Source: Caldalkalibacillus thermarum
GTDB taxonomy: Bacteria; Bacillota; Bacilli; Caldalkalibacillales; Caldalkalibacillaceae
Direction of reading: 5' to 3'
Length of the DNA stretch: 64,000 bases
Assembly: GCF_014644735.1 (NCBI RefSeq)
Contig: NZ_BMKZ01000010.1
Span: forward strand, 10,041 to 74,040
Shown here in pieces: positions 56,938 through 64,000 of the stretch; position 1 is the stretch's first letter, and the number at the start of each line of letters is the position of its first letter. The translations under genes were made by a program, and so were the position numbers. The notes below the pieces were generated by a model. It was not told the DNA's origin. It made no database searches and was given only the letters and a program-made list of their open reading frames with translations.

Positions 56938-59547
56938 TTACAAGCGGGGCACTACAATGGGGATGTTGCCTTCTTCACCGGAGTTGGAATTATCGTCATT
57001 ATTCTCACCGTTTCCTTGGCCGCCATCTCCTCCATCATCACTGCCATCCGGTGATCCTTGATCTCCCCCATCCTCTCTTTTATCATTACCTTTTTCCGGC
57101 TTTTTCTCGCCCCGTCTTTCTTCTCCTTTTTGCCTATCTCCTTCTCTTCTCTCCTCTTTCTTTTCTTCCTGTTCCTCCTGTTCCTCTTCTTCTACCCCTT
57201 GTACTTCTTCTACCTCTTCTTCTTGTTCTTCTGCGTTACCGCCAAACATTTCACGGAGCCAGTTTAAAAATTCCTCTTCATCCATATCTTCCGGACGTCT
57301 GAAGAACGGATACTCGGATGAGATCACCACTGTAGCCCGGTTGGAGACAGGCCCTTCTTCACCCGTTTCGGTATTGACTGGTGCCACTTCATAGCTGTAG
57401 CGTTCGTTCAATTGGACATTGTAATCACTCCAACTCTCACCCTTGCCGATCGTGGCCACCAGTGAACGTGAGCCAGTGGCTTCATTAATACGGTAGATAT
57501 TATAGGCGACCCGTTCATCTGCCTGTTGTGTAAATTCCAGGTCAACCGCAAACGTAAACTCACCGGTCAGACGCAAGAATGCTTTTAAGTCTGTAATTTG
57601 CTGCAAGCGAACGGGCGGTTTTAATTCCTCAACGCCTGGCGGACGCTCAAACTGTTTAACCGGATAGTTGGCCAGCACTTGTGACATTACATGTTTATAC
57701 AGCTGGGCCGGCAATCCTCCGCCGGTTGTGTTGATAGCATGCCGCTCATCGGTGCGGTCAAATCCCATCCACACCGCAGCCGTAAAGTATGGGGTGTAAC
57801 CCACAAACCATGCATCCTGGTTCCCTTCCGCTTTATCATATTGATGGGTGCCAGTTTTACCGGCCACCGGATGGGCAAATTGGGCATTACGTCCCGTTCC
57901 GTTCTTGACTACATTGACCAGCATCTCCGTCATGTACCAAGCGGTTTGATCGCTAATGACGCGCGTGTGCTGAGGTTGGTGCACAGCCACAGTATCACCG
58001 CGCTGGTCGACGATTTTCTCAATCGTATACGGCTCCATAATGACACCATGGTTGGCAAAAGCTGAATAGGCCCTGGCCATAGACAGGGGGGAGGTTTGAA
58101 CGCCCCCTCCCAACGCAACCGCCAGGTTCACACTGGGCTCTGTTTTGATACCAAAGTCCTCAGCTGCCTGCAATCCTTTACTCAGTCCAATTTCGTTCAG
58201 CAGCCAGACAGCACCCGCATTGAGCGACTGTTCCAAAGCATACATCATGGTGACTGGACCATAATAACGTCCGGTATAGTTCCGAGGGGTATACCCGTTA
58301 TAATTCCTCTGCTCATCCCGGACAATAGAATAAGGATTCCAGCCTTCCTCCAAGGCAGGGGCATAAACGGCAATGGGCTTCATGGCCGAGCCTGGAGAAC
58401 GGGCATCCCGGACTGTCCTGTTTAATCCCCTGGGCTGATAATCCCTTCCTCCTGTAGCAGCCAAAATAGCCCCTGTATGGTGATCCAGGATCACCATACT
58501 GCCCTGCACGATTTGTTCTGGACCGTTGGGTGGGAACAGTTGGTCAGCAAACGGACCATCTGCCCGGAAAGCTTCATGCATAATCTCTTGGGCCCGGACA
58601 TCCAGCGTGGTGTAAATCTCATAGCCCCCTGTGTAAATATCATCAATGGTTAATCCATATAATGCCTTCGCTTCCTCCAGCACCATATCCACAAAGGTGT
58701 TCAGAGCTGCGTTCTTTGTTGAACGCTGCGGGTTAAGCTCCAACTCTGTTTCAGCTGCAAGCTTACGTTCTTCTTCTGTAATAATTCCCTGCTCTTGCAT
58801 AATCTGCAAAACCAGCTGACGGCGCTGTTCACTGCGCTCCCGGTTTTCTTCCTCAAGGGGATTATAATGATTGGGTGCTTTAGGGAGTGCAGCCAGCAAG
58901 GCTACTTCCCCGATAGTTAAGTCGTTCAGGTCATCCTTGCCAAAGTATGTTTTCGCGGCTGCTTTAATCCCATGTGCCCCGGCACCCAAGTAGATATAGT
59001 TTAAATACATCTCCAAAATCTCGTCTTTAGTGTAGCGCCGTTCCAGATTAATAGCAATCAAGGCCTCCTGCAGCTTGCGCATGTAGGTCCGCTCATGGGA
59101 AAGGAACACGTTTTTAGCAAGCTGCTGGGTAATGGTACTTCCACCTTCTACTGTTCTGCCAGCCATCAAGTTCCGGACAAAAGCACGGGCAATTCCTCGT
59201 ATATCAATACCGTTGTGCTCATAGAAACGTTGATCCTCTACGGCAATAAATGCGCTGCGAACCAGATCAGGAATCTCTTCTATCGGAACATATTCCCGGT
59301 TTTCAAAGTACAATTGATCCACCTGGTTGCCTTCACGGTCAAAAATCTTCGACGTTTGCCGCATGTCGAGCAATGATTCATCAATCTCGTAGTTTTTGGC
59401 CAATGTGATACCAATAAAAGCCAGTAACGATAAGGCCAAAACCAGGCATAAAACGAGCAAGGATAAGGCGACATATCTATAGTTAATTTTGGGTTTGCGT
59501 TTTCCTATTCTCTTCCTCTTTCCCTTGGATTCCATTTCACTCATCAT
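56938..59547 (-). CDS. ponA: Class A penicillin-binding protein (PBP1A)
   Basis: About 869 residues. A basic N-terminus, membrane anchor (VALSLLVLCLVLALSLLAFI), GT51 glycosyltransferase with EDQRFYEHNGIDIRG and GGSTITQQLAKN, then transpeptidase with SPGSAMKPIAVY (SxxK), SLNAGA (SxN) and AGKTGTHQ (KTG). An FN3-like domain follows near 680-770. The last 100 residues are low-complexity acidic and Gly/Asn-rich. It polymerises and cross-links peptidoglycan. GAGGAGG precedes two adjacent ATGs; 59547 is chosen, 59544 is possible. Confidence 0.95.
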   Translation of the reverse strand: MMSEMESKGKRKRIGKRKPKINYRYVALSLLVLCLVLALSLLAFIGITLAKNYEIDESLLDMRQTSKIFDREGNQVDQLYFENREYVPIEEIPDLVRSAFIAVEDQRFYEHNGIDIRGIARAFVRNLMAGRTVEGGSTITQQLAKNVFLSHERTYMRKLQEALIAINLERRYTKDEILEMYLNYIYLGAGAHGIKAAAKTYFGKDDLNDLTIGEVALLAALPKAPNHYNPLEEENRERSEQRRQLVLQIMQEQGIITEEERKLAAETELELNPQRSTKNAALNTFVDMVLEEAKALYGLTIDDIYTGGYEIYTTLDVRAQEIMHEAFRADGPFADQLFPPNGPEQIVQGSMVILDHHTGAILAATGGRDYQPRGLNRTVRDARSPGSAMKPIAVYAPALEEGWNPYSIVRDEQRNYNGYTPRNYTGRYYGPVTMMYALEQSLNAGAVWLLNEIGLSKGLQAAEDFGIKTEPSVNLAVALGGGVQTSPLSMARAYSAFANHGVIMEPYTIEKIVDQRGDTVAVHQPQHTRVISDQTAWYMTEMLVNVVKNGTGRNAQFAHPVAGKTGTHQYDKAEGNQDAWFVGYTPYFTAAVWMGFDRTDERHAINTTGGGLPAQLYKHVMSQVLANYPVKQFERPPGVEELKPPVRLQQITDLKAFLRLTGEFTFAVDLEFTQQADERVAYNIYRINEATGSRSLVATIGKGESWSDYNVQLNERYSYEVAPVNTETGEEGPVSNRATVVISSEYPFFRRPEDMDEEEFLNWLREMFGGNAEEQEEEVEEVQGVEEEEQEEQEEKKEERREGDRQKGEERRGEKKPEKGNDKREDGGDQGSPDGSDDGGDGGQGNGENNDDNSNSGEEGNIPIVVPRL

Positions 59548-59665
59548 GGTCCCTCCTCTAACGACCAAATGACATCTCAGTCAAAAGATATCATACCTTA
59601 TTTCGAAGCACTTGCCTAGTTTATGAGGATGGCTATAACTTGGAAAAATTTTGAGGATTGGCTTT

Positions 59666-59694
59666 TTGAGGGGGAGAGGGTCTTTTATTATAAT
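59666..59694 (+). promoter_or_regulatory. sigma-A promoter of ytoQ
   Basis: TTGAGG (59666-59671), 17 nt, perfect TATAAT (59689-59694), 36 bp before the start. Confidence 0.65.
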
Positions 59695-59729
59695 AGAATA
59701 TGAAAAAATTGGACGAAGGAGGAAACAAG

Positions 59730-60176
59730 ATGAGGCTCACCGTTTATCTTGCCGGACAGATCCACAGTCCGTGGCGTAAAGAATTTAAACAGCTGGCTGA
59801 ACAGAGAAAACTTCCTGTGGATTTCGTCGGTCCAATGGATAACCATGAACGCTCAGATGATATTGGTGAAGAAATTTTGGGCCCGCAGCCAAATGCCATT
59901 CTGAAGGATGAAGCAGCCTCCCAGATTAATAATTTGCGCACCCGGGTCTTAATGAATAAAGCTGATGTGGTGGTGGCTGTATTTGGCGAAAAGTATAAAC
60001 AGTGGAATGCAGCCATGGATGCTGGGATCGCCATCGCTTTAAATAAGCCCCTCATCCTGGTACGGGCCAAAGAACTGCATCACGCTTTAAAAGAAATTGC
60101 CAATCATGCCCAGGTTGTTGTAGAGACACCGGAACAAGCCATTGAAGCGCTCGCTTATATCTTTGCTGCCGAGTAA
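59730..60176 (+). CDS. ytoQ: YtoQ-family protein
   Basis: 148 residues. MRLTVYLAGQIHSPWRKEFK, GPMDNHERSDDIGEEILG and WNAAMDAGIAIALNKPLILV define the YtoQ family, a single-domain fold related to nucleoside deoxyribosyltransferases. The function is unknown. AGGAGG lies before the ATG at 59730; the frame opens at 59700. The 3' end overlaps the converging DUF84 gene by 22 bp. Confidence 0.9.
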   Translation: MRLTVYLAGQIHSPWRKEFKQLAEQRKLPVDFVGPMDNHERSDDIGEEILGPQPNAILKDEAASQINNLRTRVLMNKADVVVAVFGEKYKQWNAAMDAGIAIALNKPLILVRAKELHHALKEIANHAQVVVETPEQAIEALAYIFAAE

Positions 60177-60736
60177 TGCTTCAGCTGTCCAAACAGGAGT
60201 AAAACGATATCTCGAAATAACTGGGAGCGATCGATGTATCCTTGCGTCAGGATGCCGATGGCTCCTTCTTTTTGCCGCACATTGGTTTGGTGCGCATACC
60301 TATCGATTACAGTACCCAATTCTTGTCCTCTTCGAACCGCCTCCGCTATTTCAGGCGGAAGGGGTATACGGAGGCCCCCGGCTATATAGGTTTGTCCTGC
60401 TTCATCTATCAAAGCGCCCCAGTTCGTCAGTAATAAGCCGTATGAGCTCTCCTGCACGCCCCCTTCCAAGCCAATGCAAACCGCTGCCGGTGCTTTTCTT
60501 TTCAATGCCCGGCAACGGTTCAGAGCGCCTTGAATCGTTTCCTCATCGGAACGGGGTTGGGCCGATACCCCCGATGAAACAGCGTGTCCCTGAACCCTTA
60601 TCCCTTCCAGTGTAAAAGCATTTCCACAACGTTCTTTCTCCAGGCGGATGATGTGGGCGACCGCCATCTCCACGGCTTTAATTTTCGCTGGATTTTCACT
60701 GCCAACGTAGATGACGCTGTTGCTGAGCATTTCCAT
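60155..60736 (-). CDS. DUF84 family nucleotide phosphatase-like protein
   Basis: About 193 residues. YVGSENPAKIKAVEMAVAHI, GVSAQPRSDEETIQGALNRC and CIGLEGGVQES match the DUF84/YjjX family, which contains inosine/xanthosine triphosphatases that clear non-canonical nucleotides. Activity here is inferred. Two ATGs (60736, 60730) have AAAGGAAA at differing distance. Convergent with ytoQ and followed downstream on the minus strand by nothing. Confidence 0.82.
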   Translation of the reverse strand: MEMLSNSVIYVGSENPAKIKAVEMAVAHIIRLEKERCGNAFTLEGIRVQGHAVSSGVSAQPRSDEETIQGALNRCRALKRKAPAAVCIGLEGGVQESSYGLLLTNWGALIDEAGQTYIAGGLRIPLPPEIAEAVRRGQELGTVIDRYAHQTNVRQKEGAIGILTQGYIDRSQLFRDIVLLLFGQLKHYSAAKI

Positions 60737-60784
60737 TTTCCTTTCTGTTTGCTGGACAGTATCTGAGCTATGGTTATCTGTTCT

Positions 60785-61855
60785 TTACCTCTTTTTAATT
60801 AATTCCACTGTGTTTCGGTCCAATTTTTTGACCAAGGCAACCAATAGTTGTTTAGCAGCCATGATATCGTCAGTATGGGCGATGGCCGCATGACTGTGAA
60901 TATAGCGGGCACAAATGCCGATCACAGCGCTTGGCACCCCGCTGCCGCTGGTATGTATCCGCCCTGCATCCGTTCCTCCCTGGGAAACAAAAAACTGATA
61001 CGGTATGCCTTCCGTCTCCGCTATATCTAAAATAAAATCGCGCAAGCCCGGGTGGGTAATCATGGAACGGTCATAGAGCCGCAACAGAACGCCATGACCA
61101 ATTTTGCCAAACCCGTCTGTGGTGCCGGGCAAGTCGTTGGCCGGACCGGCATCAAGGGCAAAACCTATATCGGGATTGATCAGGTGAGTGGCCGTTTGTG
61201 CTCCCCTAAGGCCCACTTCTTCTTGCACAGTGGCCCCCGAAAAGATGTGGTTAGGCAGTTGCTCTCCTTGCAGTTCTTTTAATAATTCTATAGCTAGACC
61301 GCAACCATAGCGGTTATCCCACGCTTTAGCCATAATCTTTTTTCCATTGGCCAGCGGGGTAAACGGACAAACGGGGACAATTTGCTGACCTGGGCGGACG
61401 CCAATCTTTTCAGCGTCTTCTTTATCGTCGGCACCGATGTCAATAAACATCTTTTGGATCTCCATTGGTTTTTTACGCTGCTCTTCAGACAAGACATGAG
61501 GGGGAATCGAGCCGACAACCCCTTCAACCGGGCCATGATCCGTGATAATATGTACACGCTGTGCCAACAGGACTTGACTCCACCACCCGCCTAAAGGCTG
61601 AAACTTGATAAACCCTTCATCAGTAATATGGGTGACCATAAAACCCACTTCGTCCATATGGCCGGCAACCATGATGCGCGGCCCCTTCTCTTCTCCGCGC
61701 TTTACACCAAAAATACTGCCCAAATTGTCTTGGATGATTTCATCGCTGTACTTGCTTAATTCTTCTCGCATAATGGCCCGCACCTCATGTTCAAATCCCG
61801 GTGCTCCCGGCGTTTCCGTCAAACGCTTATACAAGTGCAAAAGTTCCTGGTCCAT
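60785..61855 (-). CDS. ytoP: M42 family metallo-aminopeptidase (YtoP)
   Basis: 356 residues. M42 ligands are visible in order: His in [12 protein letters not shown], Asp in [13 protein letters not shown], catalytic Glu-Glu in [12 protein letters not shown], Asp in [10 protein letters not shown] and a late His in [17 protein letters not shown]. It releases N-terminal residues (glutamyl-aminopeptidase type) as a cytoplasmic oligomer. In B. subtilis ytoP also lies near ytoQ. GGAGCG-type site precedes the ATG. Confidence 0.93.
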   Translation of the reverse strand: MDQELLHLYKRLTETPGAPGFEHEVRAIMREELSKYSDEIIQDNLGSIFGVKRGEEKGPRIMVAGHMDEVGFMVTHITDEGFIKFQPLGGWWSQVLLAQRVHIITDHGPVEGVVGSIPPHVLSEEQRKKPMEIQKMFIDIGADDKEDAEKIGVRPGQQIVPVCPFTPLANGKKIMAKAWDNRYGCGLAIELLKELQGEQLPNHIFSGATVQEEVGLRGAQTATHLINPDIGFALDAGPANDLPGTTDGFGKIGHGVLLRLYDRSMITHPGLRDFILDIAETEGIPYQFFVSQGGTDAGRIHTSGSGVPSAVIGICARYIHSHAAIAHTDDIMAAKQLLVALVKKLDRNTVELIKKR

Positions 61856-62012
61856 GCCGCACGCTCCTCTCTGTTCTTGAGATTGAAAGACAGATGCTTA
61901 TTTTTTTCTGCTTTCTGTATCTTTTTTTATTATATCTTTTTATTGTTTATGTTTCACGTTCTCTTTCACATTAAGGCAAGGAAACCCTGGTTCATATGGG
62001 GATTAATAAGCA

Positions 62013-62041
62013 AAAGGAGCACCTTGACGATGCTCCTTTTT
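62013..62041. terminator. Terminator of sleB
   Basis: AAAGGAGCA pairs with TGCTCCTTT (9 bp, 9-nt loop). TTTTGCTTATT follows on the minus strand, TTTTTATG on the plus. Confidence 0.7.
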
Positions 62042-62103
62042 ATGACCTGACCCCTTAATGGCTCAACAGCCTTCCGGTCAGAAACAGGGTGTCCACACCC
62101 CGT

Positions 62104-62763
62104 TTAACGAGCAAAAATATGATTGCCAATGCGCTTAATTTGTGGACGGCTCCAAATCCAGCCCGATGTTGCTGTATCCGGGTTGAAGTAATACAAGGCT
62201 CCCTCTGACGGATCCCAACCGCGAATGGCGTAATAAACAGCGCGGTACGCATCACGGTTAGGGCGCTGGTAGTATTGTCCGTCAGCAACTGCCGTAAAGG
62301 CCCGGGGTTCAAAGATAACCTCTTTAACGGTATTGGGGAATTTTGGAGATTTGAGACGGTTTAACACCACAGCGGCTACAGCCACCTGACCTTCAAATGA
62401 TTCACCACGCGCTTCACCATAGACCAGTTTAGCCATCATTTCAATCTCATCCACGGTAAAGGTATTGGCCCGCAAGGTGCGCAAAGTCTTCAAGTCGACA
62501 GATCCAGTAACTGGAAGACCATACTGGCGTTGAAATTGAGCAACGGCCTGACGAGTCTGTGCACCAAATATACCGTCCATGTTCAGCTGATACAGGCCTA
62601 ACTGTTGCAGGCGGTGTTGCACATCCCAAACAACTCCGCCCCGGTCACCCTGTTGTACAATTGCTTCTGACGCTTCAGCCTGATGAACATCGCCCAAGGT
62701 CATGCCCAGCACGACGGCAAAACCTAGAGCGGTCATCAGGAGAACTTTATACAAATTCATCAT
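62104..62763 (-). CDS. sleB: Spore cortex-lytic enzyme SleB-like
   Basis: About 219 residues. A signal peptide (VLLMTALGFAVVLGMTLG), a peptidoglycan-binding domain (VVWDVQHRLQQLGLYQLNMD, then TRQAVAQFQRQYGL), and a Hydrolase_2 lytic transglycosylase domain with the catalytic Glu in AKLVYGEARGESFEGQVAVA, plus IWSRPQIKRIGNHIFAR. It hydrolyses cortex with muramic-delta-lactam during germination. GGAGGAG precedes the ATG at 62763. ypeB, normally adjacent and required for SleB, is not next to it. Confidence 0.92.
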   Translation of the reverse strand: MMNLYKVLLMTALGFAVVLGMTLGDVHQAEASEAIVQQGDRGGVVWDVQHRLQQLGLYQLNMDGIFGAQTRQAVAQFQRQYGLPVTGSVDLKTLRTLRANTFTVDEIEMMAKLVYGEARGESFEGQVAVAAVVLNRLKSPKFPNTVKEVIFEPRAFTAVADGQYYQRPNRDAYRAVYYAIRGWDPSEGALYYFNPDTATSGWIWSRPQIKRIGNHIFAR

Positions 62764-62885
62764 GGTTTCTCCTCCCTTAAAAGGTCTGTTGAATATGGGG
62801 CCTGGCCTGCATATTGGCCTTGCCCAGTATTCGTTTCCGTTGTACACCCTATTAAAATTTGTGCACCCTGTTTATAGATAAAAAA

Positions 62886-62911
62886 AGTCTTTTTCATTCT
62901 TGAAAAAGACT
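62886..62911 (-). terminator. Terminator after queC
   Basis: On the minus strand AGTCTTTTTC-AAGAAT-GAAAAAGACT, followed by TTTTTTTAT. A second hairpin (CTCCAGACTC/GAGTCTGGAG, 62936-62960) precedes it. Confidence 0.8.
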
Positions 62912-62965
62912 ACCATGAGTATATAAGGGATCTCCTCCAGACTCAATAGGAGTCTGGAGGTAACG

Positions 62966-63652
62966 TTACCAATCAATGGAGATGGCATAGGGCAAAGGAT
63001 CCCGGTAACCTGCTTCTTTAAAGCCTTTAATCCGCAGGCGGCAGCTGTCACATTGCCCGCAGGCCACCTCTCTCCCCTTATAGCAGGAAGTGGTCAGGTG
63101 ATAGGGGACACCCAGCTTCATTCCCCAGGCAATGGTTTCCGCTTTGCTTAAATGCACAAGTGGTGCGTCAATGGAAATCGCTTTTCCCTCCACACCTGCT
63201 TTGGTCCCGAGTTGAATGGTACGGGACAGACTCTCAATAAATTCAGGGCGGCAATCGGGATAGCCGCTGTAATCAACCGCACTCACCCCGATCATAATCT
63301 TCTCAGCCCCCACGACCTCAGCATAGGCCGCAGCCAGAGACAAGAAGATGAGATTGCGCGCTGGTACATACGTGACCGGGATACTGCCATCTTCCCCTTG
63401 ATCAGGCACATCAATGGCATCATCAGTTAAGGCACTGCCGCCTATGTCCCGCAAAAAACGAATATTGACGATTCGGTGATCAGCGGCCTGGTAATATTGG
63501 GCAATCTTTTTGGCTTGTTCGACCTCCCGGCTGTGCCGCTGGCCGTAATGAAACGTAAGGGGATATAAGGCGTAACCCTGATCATGGGCAATGCCCATAC
63601 AGGTGGTGCTGTCCAAACCACCGCTTAAGACAATGACCGCTTTTTTGCTCAT
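62966..63652 (-). CDS. queC: 7-cyano-7-deazaguanine synthase
   Basis: 228 residues. QueC makes preQ0 from 7-carboxy-7-deazaguanine, ATP and ammonia. The PP-loop is VLSGGLDSTTCMG, followed by YGQRHSREVEQA, and the zinc site is CYKGREVACGQCDSCRLR (four Cys). AAGGAAGG precedes the ATG. It lies downstream of queE, matching the queuosine operon order; queF is 41 kb away. Confidence 0.95.
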   Translation of the reverse strand: MSKKAVIVLSGGLDSTTCMGIAHDQGYALYPLTFHYGQRHSREVEQAKKIAQYYQAADHRIVNIRFLRDIGGSALTDDAIDVPDQGEDGSIPVTYVPARNLIFLSLAAAYAEVVGAEKIMIGVSAVDYSGYPDCRPEFIESLSRTIQLGTKAGVEGKAISIDAPLVHLSKAETIAWGMKLGVPYHLTTSCYKGREVACGQCDSCRLRIKGFKEAGYRDPLPYAISIDW

Positions 63653-63725
63653 GCTACCCTTCCTTTCCTGTATACTCCCGATCCCTTACCTGTCCAGACC
63701 ACTTGTCGTTTTAGACATCTGTCAC

Positions 63726-63767
63726 CACAAATGTTACCACAGAGATCACAAATGTTACCACAGAGAT
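63726..63767. repeat. Perfect 21-bp tandem duplication
   Basis: The unit CACAAATGTTACCACAGAGA plus T occurs twice head to tail, in the gap between queC and queE. A polymerase slippage or variant origin is likely. Confidence 0.9.
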
Positions 63768-63772
63768 GTTGA

Positions 63773-64000
63773 TCAAACTCCCCTTTTATCCGGATCCCAA
63801 ATGATTTTATGCAGCTGTAAACTGACTTTCACGTGGGCCAGACCGTGGCTTAATACTTTTTCCACCAGTTTATGGGGTGGCATCGTCTCCCACACTGGAC
63901 TCATCAACACAGTGCCCTGCTGATGGTAACGTTCCATCACTTCCAAGGCGCATTGAAAGTCCTCATCAGAACCGATCACAAACTTAATTTCATCCTGTTC
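63773..64000 (-). CDS. queE: 7-carboxy-7-deazaguanine synthase, C-terminal part (runs off window)
   Basis: The C-terminal 75 residues of a QueE-type radical-SAM enzyme: EIKFVIGSDEDFQCALEVME, TVLMSPVWETMPPHKLVEKV, then HVKVSLQLHKIIWDPDKRGV. The LQLHKIIW...RGV end is typical of QueE. The radical-SAM CxxxCxxC motif lies beyond the window edge. It precedes queC with a 120-bp gap that carries a 21-bp tandem duplication. QueD (6-carboxytetrahydropterin synthase) is not in the window. Confidence 0.88.
   Translation of the reverse strand, partial: EQDEIKFVIGSDEDFQCALEVMERYHQQGTVLMSPVWETMPPHKLVEKVLSHGLAHVKVSLQLHKIIWDPDKRGV

Noticed and set aside
57058-57302. Hydrophobic Leu/Phe-rich plus-strand frames at the pbp1A end
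   Set aside because: They are the antisense of the Glu/Lys/Gly low-complexity tail of PBP1A, which produces artificial Phe/Leu/Ser runs.
62936-62970. CTCCAGACTC hairpin and GGTAACGTTACC palindrome near the queC end as a regulatory element
   Set aside because: They lie at and beyond the 3' end of queC next to a proper terminator; most likely part of the termination region.
1-64000. CRISPR arrays, insertion sequences, prophage genes
   Set aside because: I looked for regularly spaced repeats, transposase/integrase motifs and phage structural genes and saw none.

Overview
The window looks like a chromosomal segment of a Gram-positive, endospore-forming member of the Bacillales. The evidence is strong AGGAGG-type ribosome binding sites, a T-box and a TPP riboswitch, sigma-K-like promoters, several spore germination loci (GerP-like, GerA/B/C, SleB), Sda, and many genes named after B. 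subtilis orthologues (recS, ypbB, ypbD, ytpQ, ytoP, ytoQ, dapH, queC, queF). Gene content is reminiscent of thermophilic or alkaliphilic genera such as Caldalkalibacillus; that is an inference from gene memory, not a measured placement. I see no insertion sequence, prophage, CRISPR array or rRNA.

Layout. 0-6 kb (mostly minus): a broken VOC gene, an LLM-family oxidoreductase, a nitroreductase, and the ypbB-recQ-ypbD block. 6-10 kb (plus): inorganic pyrophosphatase, then a T-box leader controlling an aminotransferase-serA pair for serine synthesis. 10-20 kb: Nudix, DUF2905, L,D-transpeptidase, SodF, an ABC drug-type exporter, a PF09818 ATPase with a Toprim protein, a tiny YjcZ-like spore protein, and a Vpr-type secreted protease cut by an in-frame amber codon. 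20-30 kb: sda with upstream DnaA boxes, ytpQ, queF, selA, a plsY remnant, murF and ddl (convergent), a TPP-riboswitch/tenA locus whose HMP transporter has been deleted to a scar, and dapH plus the acetyl-DAP deacetylase. 30-35 kb: peroxiredoxin and a dense cluster of small spore genes. 35-39 kb: a Cys-type formate dehydrogenase, fdhD and mobA. 39-47 kb: a four-gene germinant receptor operon, a 3D-domain protein, Hsp20, a methyltransferase and small proteins. 47-57 kb: resA/ccdA, the cadC-cadA operon, mltG, tRNA-Sec and selB. 57-64 kb: PBP1A, ytoQ, a DUF84 protein, ytoP, sleB and queC/queE.

Main finding. The window carries most of a selenocysteine pathway: selA, tRNA-Sec (UCA anticodon) and selB; selD is not seen. 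Between them sits a CadA-type P1B ATPase. Its reading frame extends 24 codons upstream of the obvious GTG start, through one in-frame TGA. That TGA replaces the first cysteine of the HMA metal-binding CxxC motif (GFT-U-ADC). A bacterial-SECIS-like hairpin lies immediately downstream, with its apical loop starting 18 nt after the TGA and beginning with G. I read this as a selenocysteine-containing heavy-metal efflux ATPase, controlled by a CadC repressor that keeps all four metal-ligand cysteines. Automatic gene calling would truncate it.

Other points of interest: the amber-interrupted Vpr, a serine T-box whose antiterminator base would only wobble-pair with a normal tRNA-Ser, the thiZ/thiY deletion scar, several gene remnants (VOC, plsY, EEP nuclease, Nal1-like protease) and small genes of 36-49 codons.
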